Below, piece after piece: positions 18,033-26,345 of a stretch of DNA of 64,000 bases (the stretch's first letter is position 1; each line of letters begins with the position of its first letter). The position numbers and the translations under genes were made by a program. A model generated the notes under the pieces. The model worked only from the letters and a program-made list of their open reading frames with translations. It was not told the DNA's origin and did not search any database. The stretch is from Armatimonadetes bacterium UBA1398 (GTDB taxonomy: Bacteria > Armatimonadota > Zipacnadia > UBA1398): NCBI GenBank assembly GCA_002305165.1, contig DBQI01000039.1, positions 123,440 to 187,439 on the forward strand. Direction: 5' to 3'.

Positions 18033-18851
18033 ATGAGCCTGCCTCAAGTCCATGCCGATGTCCTCGTCTACGTGTTCGGGCACAAGTTCGCCAAGGAGTG
18101 GACCGAGCGCAAGACCGACCCCATCTTCGGCCGCACCCCGGCCGACGCCCGATTCCGCAAGGCCTGCCTCGCCAAACTGCCGCTGTCCGAGAAGAGCCTG
18201 GCCGAGGAGATCGTCTATGCCTGCCTCGTGCAGCTCATCGAGCTCGGCGCCGTGGAAGCCTCGGTGACGTCCGAGCGCGGATGGAACTTCGAGGTGTACG
18301 ACCGAGTCTACTTCCAGCCACGAGACGGCTTCCCCGTGGGGCCCGTGTTCGAGGCTCTGCAGCGCTCCCTCGATAGGGGGCGGGCGGGGTTCCTCATCCG
18401 CACGCGAAGGCAGTTCGAGGAGCGGGGGATCGCCGTGGACCGCCTCGTCGCGGGGCTGCGGCGGTTTCGGTACGTCAGGGGCGACCCCTATGAGTTCGTG
18501 TGCTCCGAGGTGGAGCGGCGCCTCATCGATCTCGGCCTCTACCGACGCCAGAGCCAGCGCGTCTTCGGCCCCTTCATCGCGCCCCTATGGCTTCCCGACG
18601 AGGAGAAGATGGGCGAGCTGGAGTTCCTGCTGCTGCGCCTGGAGCAGGACATCGAGCGGTTCGAGATGGAGGACCCGCTGCTCGCGGAGTGCCTCAGAGA
18701 CAACGTCGGCCGCACCATGCTCAAGATGCACTCCGATGAGGACTATGCGAACGACCGGCTGTCCGAGGCAGAAGGGCTGGAGGATGACGAGTCGGCCGAC
18801 CCGTTGTCGCGCCTGCTGGGTCGCCCGAGCGAGCCGGAGAGGGAGGAGTAG
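18033..18851 (+). CDS. Conserved-looking hypothetical protein, cytoplasmic
   Basis: A 272-aa protein I do not recognise. It has no signal peptide or membrane segment. It looks alpha-helical, with repeated charged helices. The N-terminus reads MSLPQVHADVLVYVFG and the C-terminus is strongly acidic (SEAEGLEDDESADP). The layout hints at a helical DNA- or protein-binding fold like a winged-helix array, but no motif proves it. It is divergent from rpsB and lies upstream of the hydrogenase operon, separated from it by a separate promoter. Confidence 0.7.
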   Translation: MSLPQVHADVLVYVFGHKFAKEWTERKTDPIFGRTPADARFRKACLAKLPLSEKSLAEEIVYACLVQLIELGAVEASVTSERGWNFEVYDRVYFQPRDGFPVGPVFEALQRSLDRGRAGFLIRTRRQFEERGIAVDRLVAGLRRFRYVRGDPYEFVCSEVERRLIDLGLYRRQSQRVFGPFIAPLWLPDEEKMGELEFLLLRLEQDIERFEMEDPLLAECLRDNVGRTMLKMHSDEDYANDRLSEAEGLEDDESADPLSRLLGRPSEPEREE

Positions 18852-18904
18852 CTGGCCCCTTTTCTCCCGCGGGTGAGCAGGCAAATGGAGGACCTGCGGC
18901 ACCT

Positions 18905-18936
18905 TTGTGAAACAATTCACAGAGCCCTTGTATGAT
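18905..18936 (+). promoter_or_regulatory. Rex- or CRP-like operator overlapping hydrogenase promoter
   Basis: TTGTGA-AACAAT-TCACAG at 18905-18922 contains a perfect TGTGA-N6-TCACA palindrome. A -10-like TATGAT lies at 18931-18936, nine bases after the operator, so a bound protein would block RNA polymerase. The sequence fits the Rex consensus (TTGTGAAATATTTCACAA) closely and also the CRP half-sites. Rex senses NADH/NAD+ and often controls hydrogenase genes, which fits the NAD(P)-linked hydrogenase downstream. Neither regulator gene lies in the window. Confidence 0.6.
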
Positions 18937-19031
18937 CTGGCCTGAAGGGCCGGTCGCATGTTGCGCGGGCTCCCGTGGGAGTGCCGCCCATCAACGGTGC
19001 TCCCAGTTCAGTGGGCGGCCGGAGGCCATGG

Positions 19032-20078
19032 ATGGCAGACCCGGTGCGGATCACAACTGAAGCACGGGCCGCGGCGCTCACGGGCGGCAGGATCCTCCTC
19101 GCCCACGGCGGCGGCGGATCTGCCGGCGACGCCCTCCTCGATGACGTCTTCGCGCCATTCCAGGCCGCAGCTCACCCACGCCAGGATGCCGCCGCCCTGG
19201 ACGGCACCGGCCTCTTCATCTCGACGGACGCCTTCGTAGTCACCCCGGTCGAGTTCCCGGGCGGCTCTCTGGGGAAGCTCGCCGTATGCGGAACCGTCAA
19301 CGATGTGGCGATGGCGGGGGCGAGGCCGCGGTGGCTGACGGCGGCGTTCATCCTCGAGGAGGGGCTGGACGTCGATCTCCTCCGCCGCACAGTGGCGGAC
19401 ATGCACACCACCGCGCGGGAGGCGGGCGTCGCGATCGTCGCCGGCGACACCAAGGTGGTGGGCTGCGGGGCCGCGGACAACCTGTTCGTTGTGACCACCG
19501 GCGTTGGGGAGCGGCTGCCAGGGGTGGACGTGGGCTCCCATCGGGCTCGCGCGGGCGACATCGTTCTCGTTAGCGGCACCCTGGGGGACCACGGCCTAGC
19601 CGTGATGGCCGCAAGGGCTGGGCTACCCCTTGACCCGCCCATTCGGAGCGACTGCGCCGCCTTGAATGGCCTCGTGGGCGAGCTTGCCGAGGCGGTAGGC
19701 CCCCACCTCCGCTGTCTCCGTGACCCCACCCGAGGCGGTCTCGCCGCCACTCTCAACGAGATCGCGGCGGAGTCGGGGGTCACAATCTGCCTCCGGGAGA
19801 AGGACCTGCCCGTGGGTCCGACCGTAAGAGACGCCTGTGCGCTTCTGGGGCTGGATTCGCTGCAGGCCGCGAACGAGGGGAAGATGGCCTTGGTCGTGGA
19901 CCCGGCGGCGGCCGAGAGGACCCTGGCAGTGCTGCAGTCGAACGATCTCGGGAGAGACGCCGCCATCGTGGGCGCCGTGACCGAGCCCTCGGCGGGGAGG
20001 GTCTGGCTGGAGGGCGAGTTTGGGGGGCGACGGAGGCTGGATCTCCCCAGGGGCGAGCTTCTGCCCCGGATATGCTGA
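19032..20078 (+). CDS. hypE: Hydrogenase maturation protein HypE
   Basis: A 348-aa PurM-like ATPase. With HypF it makes the thiocyanate that becomes the CN ligands of the [NiFe] centre. Evidence is the N-terminal AHGGGG loop, DAFVVTP, LAVCGTVNDVAMAGA, AGDTKVV, RDPTRGGLA and, decisively, the C-terminal PRIC ending in the cysteine that carries the cyanide precursor. ATG 19032 follows a GGAGG site. It is the first gene after the TGTGA-N6-TCACA operator and about 94 nt upstream of hydB. The other hyp genes and the maturation protease are not in the window. Confidence 0.95.
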   Translation: MADPVRITTEARAAALTGGRILLAHGGGGSAGDALLDDVFAPFQAAAHPRQDAAALDGTGLFISTDAFVVTPVEFPGGSLGKLAVCGTVNDVAMAGARPRWLTAAFILEEGLDVDLLRRTVADMHTTAREAGVAIVAGDTKVVGCGAADNLFVVTTGVGERLPGVDVGSHRARAGDIVLVSGTLGDHGLAVMAARAGLPLDPPIRSDCAALNGLVGELAEAVGPHLRCLRDPTRGGLAATLNEIAAESGVTICLREKDLPVGPTVRDACALLGLDSLQAANEGKMALVVDPAAAERTLAVLQSNDLGRDAAIVGAVTEPSAGRVWLEGEFGGRRRLDLPRGELLPRIC

Positions 20079-20172
20079 TAGGGCTCTGCGGCGCGTGCCG
20101 CGGCCTCAGGCAATCGGAGTGAGAGAACGGCGCTGTGGCGCCGAGGCGCGTAGGGAGGAGAGGAGAGCCCGG

Positions 20173-21219
20173 ATGGAGCTCTACAGGATCGACGAGAAGG
20201 GGCTAGCGGAGGCCATGGCTCGGCTCATCGCCGAGTACCGGGTCGTGGCTCCCGTGGAGAAAGGCCCCAGGCACGTCTTCGATGACATCCAGGACTGGAG
20301 CGAGGCCCGCCCTCTCGCGGTGGGGACAGTGCTACCTCCGAAGAAGTTCGTGTTCCCACAGCGCGAGACGCTCCTGCGGTTCCAGCTCACCGGGGAGGCC
20401 CCTCAGGCGGAGGCCGTGGTGGACGACACGCCGGTCGTCCTCGCTGGCGTCCATCCCTGCGACATCACCGGCCTGCGCTGCATCGACCACACCCTCGCGG
20501 GCAGGTACTTCGATGAGCACTACGGCGCGCGCCGGATGAATGCCATCATCCTGGGCTTCGACTGCATGCCCGATGGGCACTGCTTCTGCTCCAGTGTTGG
20601 CTCGCTCAAGGTGGAGTCGGGGTTCGACCTCTTCTTCACGCCTCTGCAGGTCGGCGGCTACGCGGTTCGCGTCGGCACCCAGCGGGGCCGCAAGCTGCTC
20701 GAGGACTACTTCACGGCGGCGGCGCCGGCCGGTGTCTACGAGGAATCGCTCGAGGAGGACTTCCGCAAGCGGAAGGCAGCGGCGATCCGGCTCTCCATCG
20801 ACGCGCCCGTCGGTGATCTGCCTGGCATCTACCAACAGGCCATGCGGAGCAAGGTGTGGGAGAAGTGGGCTGAGGTCTGCTTCAGTTGCGGCTCCTGCAA
20901 CCTCGTTTGCCCGACCTGCTACTGCTTCGATGTGCAGGATCGGGTCTCCCTGGACGGAGCCGAGGGCAGGCGAGAGCGCGTGTGGGACTCGTGCATGCTC
21001 GCGGAGTTCGCTGAGGTCGCGGGGGGCCACAACTTCCGGCCGACGCCGTCCGCGCGGCTCATCCACCGGCACAACAGGAAGTTCAACTACCAGCAGGACC
21101 GCTACGGCGAGCCGCACTGCACCGGCTGCGGCCGCTGCGCTCGAGCCTGCCTCGTTCACATCGACATGGTGACCATCGCCAACGAGCTCATCGCAGAGCA
21201 GAGAGGGGAGGCGTCCTAG
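20173..21219 (+). CDS. hydB: [NiFe] hydrogenase beta subunit, 4Fe-4S electron transfer
   Basis: A 348-aa iron-sulfur subunit of group 3b (sulfhydrogenase-type) hydrogenases. Two C-terminal 4Fe-4S motifs are clear: CFSCGSCNLVCPTCYCF (about residues 236-252) and CTGCGRCARACLVH (about 316-329). An earlier CxxDIT/GFDCMPDGHCFC region probably helps bind a flavin or cluster. It passes electrons between the catalytic dimer and the flavin subunit. ATG 20173 follows GGAGGAGAGGAG. Its stop abuts the hydG start. Confidence 0.9.
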   Translation: MELYRIDEKGLAEAMARLIAEYRVVAPVEKGPRHVFDDIQDWSEARPLAVGTVLPPKKFVFPQRETLLRFQLTGEAPQAEAVVDDTPVVLAGVHPCDITGLRCIDHTLAGRYFDEHYGARRMNAIILGFDCMPDGHCFCSSVGSLKVESGFDLFFTPLQVGGYAVRVGTQRGRKLLEDYFTAAAPAGVYEESLEEDFRKRKAAAIRLSIDAPVGDLPGIYQQAMRSKVWEKWAEVCFSCGSCNLVCPTCYCFDVQDRVSLDGAEGRRERVWDSCMLAEFAEVAGGHNFRPTPSARLIHRHNRKFNYQQDRYGEPHCTGCGRCARACLVHIDMVTIANELIAEQRGEAS

Positions 21220-22053
21220 ATGGCCGCGGCAGCCGGCAGCAGCATCTACCTTCCCGAGTCCGTAACCCTGCTTGGAGTGGAGCAGCCGACGGAACTCGAG
21301 AAGGTCTTCCGCGTGAAGTTCGACTCGGGCCGCCCTCTGGGACACGGGCCCGGCCAGTTCGTCCAGGTCTCTCTGTTCGGCATCGGCGAGGCTCCCATCT
21401 CCATCTGCTCATCCCCCTGCGAGACGGACTACTTCGAGATGACTGTTCGCAATGTGGGGATGCTCACGAACGCGATGCACAAGCTGACGCCGGGGGCCAA
21501 GTTCGGTGTGCGCGGACCCTTCGGCACCACCTTCCCGATCGATGAGATGGAGGGTAAGGACCTCATCCTCGTGGCCGGCGGCATCGGCCTCCCGCCCCTC
21601 CGGTCGCTGATCCTACCCGTGATGGGCGATCGCGAGCGGTTCGGCAAGGTCTACATCCTCTTCGGGGCCAAGTCGCCGAAGGAGATCCTGTTCCGGGAGG
21701 ACCTCGCCGCATGGGGGCAGGCGCCCAACACCACGGTGCTCCAGACGGTGGACCGGGGCGATGAGACCTGGGGCGGCAATGTGGGCGTGGTGACCACCCT
21801 CTTCTCCCAGGTCCAGGTCGATGTGCCCAACACCTACGTGGCCATCGTGGGGCCGCCCATCATGTACAAGTTCGTCATCATGGAGCTCGCCAAGCTCGGC
21901 GTCGCCAATGAGCACGTCTTCATGTCGCTGGAGCGGCGGATGAAGTGCGGGGTCGGGAAGTGCGGCCACTGCCAGATCAACAATGTCTGCGTCTGCATGG
22001 ACGGGCCGGTGTTCCGCTACAGCGAGGCGCGACACATGACGGAGGCGATATAG
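21220..22053 (+). CDS. hydG: [NiFe] hydrogenase gamma subunit, FAD/NAD(P)-binding
   Basis: A 277-aa ferredoxin-NADP reductase-like subunit. The FAD-binding barrel includes GPGQFVQVSLFG and APISICSSP. The nucleotide-binding loop is VAGGIGLPPLRSL. The C-terminus holds a CGVGKCGHCQIN...CVCMDGPVF 2Fe-2S site, as in dihydroorotate dehydrogenase electron-transfer subunits. It exchanges electrons with NAD(P)(H). The ATG directly follows the hydB stop. Confidence 0.92.
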   Translation: MAAAAGSSIYLPESVTLLGVEQPTELEKVFRVKFDSGRPLGHGPGQFVQVSLFGIGEAPISICSSPCETDYFEMTVRNVGMLTNAMHKLTPGAKFGVRGPFGTTFPIDEMEGKDLILVAGGIGLPPLRSLILPVMGDRERFGKVYILFGAKSPKEILFREDLAAWGQAPNTTVLQTVDRGDETWGGNVGVVTTLFSQVQVDVPNTYVAIVGPPIMYKFVIMELAKLGVANEHVFMSLERRMKCGVGKCGHCQINNVCVCMDGPVFRYSEARHMTEAI

Positions 22054-22055
22054 CC

Positions 22056-22829
22056 GTGAAGCCAACTGCAGCCTTCTTCTCCTTCACCGGCTGCGAGGGG
22101 TGCCAGCTCGCCCTCCTGGAGTGTGAGGACGAGTTGCTCGACATCCTGAGCGCCATCGATGTGGTCAAGTTCCGTGAGGCCATGTCGGAGACGAGCGACA
22201 CCTATGACATCGCCTTCATCGAGGGCTCGATCAGCACCCCGCACGATGAAGAGAAGATCAAGAAGATCCGTGGTGTCGCCAAGGTCATCATCGCGTTCGG
22301 GGCCTGCGCCGCCACGGGTGGCCTGAACGCCATTCGCAACTCCATGGGCAGCGACGAGGACTACTACGAGAACCTCCGCGAGCAGGCCTACGGGCCCGTC
22401 GGCGTGGAGCACTTCCGGTCGACCAAGGCTCGGCCCGTGCATGCGGTCGTGCCCGTCGATCTGACCATCCCGGGTTGCCCCGTCGACCGCGGCCAGCTTC
22501 TGGAGGTCATCGAGTCGGTGTTGGTGGGTCGGACGCCTCGCCAGTTCAACCACCCGGTGTGCGTCGAGTGCAAGCTCAACGACACCGTCTGCGTCGTCGA
22601 GGCGTACGGGCAGATGTGCATGGGCCCGGTGACGCGGGCCGGCTGTGGCGCCATCTGCCCTGGGCGCGGCGATACCTGTGAGGGCTGCCGCGGCCTGCTG
22701 CCCGATGGCAACTTCGCCAGCCACCAGCAGATGCTGGCCGAGCACGGGAACCCGCCGGAGGAGATCAGGCTCCGTTACCTCATGTTCAACGCGTATCGGT
22801 GCGAGGAGTTGGGGGTACCGCTTCCATGA
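22056..22829 (+). CDS. hydD: [NiFe] hydrogenase delta (small) subunit
   Basis: A 257-aa small subunit without Tat signal, as expected for a cytoplasmic hydrogenase. Proximal-cluster ligands are seen in FTGCEGCQLAL, FGACAATGG and IPGCPVDRGQ. Extra C-terminal cysteines (CVECKLNDTVC, CGAICPGRGDTCEGC) can bind two more 4Fe-4S clusters. GTG 22056 follows GGAGG; the start gives MKPTAAFFSFTGCEG, typical of the family. The end overlaps hydA (ATGA). Confidence 0.93.
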   Translation: MKPTAAFFSFTGCEGCQLALLECEDELLDILSAIDVVKFREAMSETSDTYDIAFIEGSISTPHDEEKIKKIRGVAKVIIAFGACAATGGLNAIRNSMGSDEDYYENLREQAYGPVGVEHFRSTKARPVHAVVPVDLTIPGCPVDRGQLLEVIESVLVGRTPRQFNHPVCVECKLNDTVCVVEAYGQMCMGPVTRAGCGAICPGRGDTCEGCRGLLPDGNFASHQQMLAEHGNPPEEIRLRYLMFNAYRCEELGVPLP

Positions 22830-24130
22830 GCAGCGTGGATGTATTCGTTGAGAACATCACCCGCGTCGAGGGCCACGGGAACATCCGGGTTCGGGCCACC
22901 GATGGGAAGCTGGAGGTATGCCAGCTCCAGATCACGGAGTCGCCGCGTTACTACGAGCAGTTGCTCCTGGGCCGCAAGTGGTATGACGCGGTTCATATCA
23001 CCTGCCGCATCTGCGGCATCTGCTCCATCGGGCACACAACGTCATCGATCCAGGGCATGGAGCGCGCCATGGGCGTCGAGCCCTCGGACCAGACGCACAA
23101 GCTGCGGCAACTCGCCCTCATGGGGGAGATCCTGCAGAGCCACTATCTGCACGTCTACTTCCTCGTCGCGCCCGACCTTCTCGGCGCGCCGAGCGTGGTG
23201 CCACTAGCCACCACCCACACCGAGGTCGTGAAGATGGCGCTCCGCCAGAAGCGCCTCGCCAATGACATCTGCTACGCCATCGGCGGCAGGCACATACACC
23301 CTCTCACCATCCGGGTCGGGGGCTTCACCAGCTTCCCCAAGGAGGCGGAGTTGGTGGACCTCAAGGAGCGGCTCATCGCATCGCGCAAGGACCTCGAGGC
23401 CACCGTCGAGCTTCTCCTGAGCGTCGCGCACAAGCTGCCGGCCTTCGAGCGCGAGTGCGAGTGCGTGGCCTTGACCAACCCGCCCCGTTACGAGTTCTAC
23501 TCGGGCATGATCGGCTCCACGGTCACCGATCCCGTCGCGCCGAACGACTACCGAAGCAAGGTGATCGAGCGGACCGTGCCTCACAGCCACGCTAAGTTCT
23601 GCAGCTCCAACGGCGAGCCGTATCAAGTCGGGGCGCTGGCGCGGTACAACCTGAACCACGTCTACCTCCGGCCGGAGGCCAAGGCGGTCGCGGCGACTCT
23701 GGGGCTCAATGGCCCGTGCGCGAACCCGTTCTTCTTCAGCATCGCCCAGGTTGTGGAGTGCGTCGAGTGCGCCGAGTACGCCATCGAGCTCATCGACCAC
23801 TTCCTGGACGCGGGCTTCGACCCCGCTCTGGACGGCCATCGGGATGTCAAGGTTCAGGCCGGCTGTGGCACGGGCGCCGTGGAGGTTCCTCGCGGACTGC
23901 TCTTCCACGAGTACGAGGTCGATGACGAGGGGACCATCGTCGGCGCGAACCTGATCATCCCCACGGGTCAGAACCTGGCCAACATCGAAGCCGACTTCGC
24001 GGGCTTCGTGCCCACCATCCTCGACAAGGATCGCGCCCAGATCGAGCTGCTGCTGGAGATGCTCGTCAGGGCCTACGACCCCTGCATCTCCTGCGCCACG
24101 CATATGCTCAAGGTGGAGTGGGTAGACTAG
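22826..24130 (+). CDS. hydA: [NiFe] hydrogenase alpha (large) subunit
   Basis: A 434-aa catalytic subunit. The four Ni-Fe cysteine ligands are in the L1 motif RICGIC (61-66) and the L2 motif DPCISCATH (418-426). The N-terminal ITRVEGHG is also typical. Eight residues (MLKVEWVD) follow the L2 histidine, consistent with a short C-terminal peptide removed by a maturation protease. The set alpha-beta-gamma-delta without membrane subunit is group 3b, a bidirectional NADP(H)-coupled enzyme that may also reduce sulfur. A strong terminator hairpin follows. Confidence 0.95.
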   Translation: MSSVDVFVENITRVEGHGNIRVRATDGKLEVCQLQITESPRYYEQLLLGRKWYDAVHITCRICGICSIGHTTSSIQGMERAMGVEPSDQTHKLRQLALMGEILQSHYLHVYFLVAPDLLGAPSVVPLATTHTEVVKMALRQKRLANDICYAIGGRHIHPLTIRVGGFTSFPKEAELVDLKERLIASRKDLEATVELLLSVAHKLPAFERECECVALTNPPRYEFYSGMIGSTVTDPVAPNDYRSKVIERTVPHSHAKFCSSNGEPYQVGALARYNLNHVYLRPEAKAVAATLGLNGPCANPFFFSIAQVVECVECAEYAIELIDHFLDAGFDPALDGHRDVKVQAGCGTGAVEVPRGLLFHEYEVDDEGTIVGANLIIPTGQNLANIEADFAGFVPTILDKDRAQIELLLEMLVRAYDPCISCATHMLKVEWVD

Positions 24131-24141
24131 ACAGAGCGACG

Positions 24142-24179
24142 GGCCGCCTTCCCTGCCGTGTGAGGGGGGGAAGGCGGCC
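24142..24179 (+). terminator. Terminator hairpin after the hydrogenase operon
   Basis: A perfect 12-bp stem, GGCCGCCTTCCC (24142-24153) with GGGAAGGCGGCC (24168-24179), lies just after the hydA stop. No clear T-run follows, so it may work with Rho or as an RNA end stabiliser. Confidence 0.6.
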
Positions 24180-24266
24180 GCTCCGGGCGGCGTCCCGCCC
24201 AGCAAGCAGCACGTGTGCGGCCCCTCCGTCTCGCGCGGGCAGGGCAAGGCACCCGACGGAGGTCTC

Positions 24267-25106
24267 ATGCGCTTCTCGCGCCCCCCTCGCGATAGACTCA
24301 CGGACAAGCTCAGCCGCCTCGGGCGGTCCATGCGGAACTTCTACCGCTTCCCGCCGGTCAACATCGCGACGGTGGTCGGGGTCGCCGTCGTGACCGTTCT
24401 GCTCATCGCGCTGGACCCCGTCACGTTCCCGATCGCCAAGTGGATCAGCGATACCGACATAGCGATCGCGCGGTTCGTCACAGCTAACCCGGAGATCGAG
24501 AACGGGCTGCTGCGGCGCGCCTCCCAATGGGTGACCGTGGCCTTCACGCTGCCCCCCATCCTCCTCATGGCCTTCGCCGCCTGGTCGGCGGGCCGGATGG
24601 CGGACAGGCCCAACTGGTCCCGGTTCGGCGGGGTGCTGCTCCGCGCGGGCCTCGCCCAGATCGTCGTGACGGAGTTGGTGAAGCGCACCTTCGGTCGAGT
24701 GCGCCCGAGCGAGGCCCTCGAGTTGGGCGCCGGCGTCTGGCAGGACCTCTGGCTGCCCACCAGCAGCCACCAATCCTTCCCCTCGGGCCATGCGGCCTTC
24801 GCCCTGGTGTTCGTGCTGCTCACCATCGCCTACTTCCCGCGCGCTCGGCGGGTGTGGATCTGCACGGGCGCGGCCATCATCCTCGCCCGCTGGTTCCTCC
24901 TGCGCCACTACGCCTCCGATCTGTGGCTCGGAGCGTGGCTGGGCGCCTTCGTTGGGGCGACCTTCGCGCGTAGCTACCCCCCCCTTCCCGATGAGCTGCT
25001 GCGGAGGCTGAGGCGGCGTCGGGAGGACCGGGCGAGGGGCGCTCGGCGTCCGATGTGCTACGATACGGACGCCGGCTGTGCCGGCCAATCCGTCCTGGAG
25101 CGGTGA
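24267..25106 (+). CDS. PAP2-superfamily membrane phosphatase
   Basis: A 279-aa membrane protein with the three-part lipid phosphatase signature: KRTFGRVRP (139-147), PSGH (172-175) and RHYASD (213-218), set between about six hydrophobic helices. Relatives dephosphorylate undecaprenyl diphosphate or phosphatidic acid outside the membrane; a C55-PP phosphatase role would match uppS in the same window, but this is inference. ATG 24267 follows CGGAGG. The PHP gene starts six bases after its stop. Confidence 0.88.
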   Translation: MRFSRPPRDRLTDKLSRLGRSMRNFYRFPPVNIATVVGVAVVTVLLIALDPVTFPIAKWISDTDIAIARFVTANPEIENGLLRRASQWVTVAFTLPPILLMAFAAWSAGRMADRPNWSRFGGVLLRAGLAQIVVTELVKRTFGRVRPSEALELGAGVWQDLWLPTSSHQSFPSGHAAFALVFVLLTIAYFPRARRVWICTGAAIILARWFLLRHYASDLWLGAWLGAFVGATFARSYPPLPDELLRRLRRRREDRARGARRPMCYDTDAGCAGQSVLER

Positions 25107-25112
25107 CTCATC

Positions 25113-26345
25113 ATGCCATCGGCAAGCCCCTCAGGGAGCGGCTTCGATGCCCTCACCATCGACGACTCCTCTGACCTCGGCTCTCCCCTGCCCCACAACG
25201 CCCACATCCACATGCCACCGAACTTCTCGGCCTTCGACACGGTCGAGCAGATCATCGGCCTGGCCGTGGAGCAGGGACAGGCGATGCTCGTCGCCAGCAA
25301 CTACTACGATCACCGCATCTACGGCCAGTTCGCCGACCGCTGCTTCGCCGCGGGGATCTTCCCCGGCTATGGCCTGGAGATCATCACCTACGATCAGGAC
25401 CTCGGCGCGGCGGGCGTCAAGACGAATGACCCCGGGAACCCGGGTCGGATCTACCTCTGTGGCGTCGCGACGGCGCGCATCGTCGACCCGCCCCCAGGCC
25501 CCGCCGAGGTGCTCCGCCGGATCCGCGAGGGCGATGAGCGGCGCATGGCCTCCATGGTGGACGCCGTCAACGCTCTCATGGAGGAGCGCGGCGTGCCCGT
25601 CCGGTTGAGCGTCGATGAGATCGCCGACCGCTTGGTGGCGCGCCATAGCGTTGAGCGCTCCTCCGTCGTGCTGCAGGAGCGGCATCTGGTGCAGGCCCTG
25701 CAGGAGGCGCTCTTCGAGGCCGGGGCCGCTGATCTGCCCGCCATGCTCGAACGCGCCGCAGGCGTGCCGCTCAAGAGTCCTGGCGATCCGGTCGCCTGCC
25801 AGAACGAGCTCCGTAGCGCGCTCTTGAAAGCGGGCAAGCCGGCCTACGTGCCTGAGGGGTTCGTCGACTTCGAGACGGCCCGCCAAACCATCCTCGGACT
25901 GGGCGGCATCCCCTGCTACCCGATCCTCCTCGATGGCGCGAGCCCCATCAACGCCTTCGAGGCCGATCCCGCGGCCCTGGTGGAGCAGCTCCACGCGCGG
26001 GGCATCCACATGGCCCAGTACATCCCGCGCCGGAACGACCTCCAGGAGGTCGAGGCCCACGCGCCGCACCTGCGCGAGGCTGGGATCGCCCTGACCGTCG
26101 GCACGGAGCATAACACCCTCGAGCTTATACCTCTCCAGCCCGCGTGCAAGGGCGGCACCCCCCTCAGCCCCATGCTCAGGGAGCTGTTCTGGGAGGGGGC
26201 GTGCATCGCCGCCGCCCACCAGACCCTCGTTGCCCGTGGCGAGACGGGCTACGTCGACGCCGAGGGCAGGCTCGCGGGGCCTCACGCCACCCTCGCCGCC
26301 ATCGGCAGCGGCCTCATTCGGCAGGTCCACGAGGGGGCGGTCTGA
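25113..26345 (+). CDS. PHP-domain metal-dependent protein
   Basis: A 410-aa cytoplasmic protein. Near the N-terminus is an HxH pair (NAHIHM, His31 and His33); late in the protein there is HxxQYIPRRND and GTEHNT. These are metal-ligand positions of PHP phosphoesterases or related amidohydrolase barrels. The middle (about 140-270) is a helical insertion. The substrate is unknown. The gene lies between a PAP2 phosphatase (6 nt) and the ASPIC/UnbV gene (TGATG overlap), so the three are cotranscribed. Confidence 0.6.
   Translation: MPSASPSGSGFDALTIDDSSDLGSPLPHNAHIHMPPNFSAFDTVEQIIGLAVEQGQAMLVASNYYDHRIYGQFADRCFAAGIFPGYGLEIITYDQDLGAAGVKTNDPGNPGRIYLCGVATARIVDPPPGPAEVLRRIREGDERRMASMVDAVNALMEERGVPVRLSVDEIADRLVARHSVERSSVVLQERHLVQALQEALFEAGAADLPAMLERAAGVPLKSPGDPVACQNELRSALLKAGKPAYVPEGFVDFETARQTILGLGGIPCYPILLDGASPINAFEADPAALVEQLHARGIHMAQYIPRRNDLQEVEAHAPHLREAGIALTVGTEHNTLELIPLQPACKGGTPLSPMLRELFWEGACIAAAHQTLVARGETGYVDAEGRLAGPHATLAAIGSGLIRQVHEGAV

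Noticed and set aside
22826..24130. Membrane-bound or uptake hydrogenase
   Set aside because: The small subunit has no Tat signal, there is no membrane subunit, and the flavin/NAD(P) subunit shows a cytoplasmic group 3b type.
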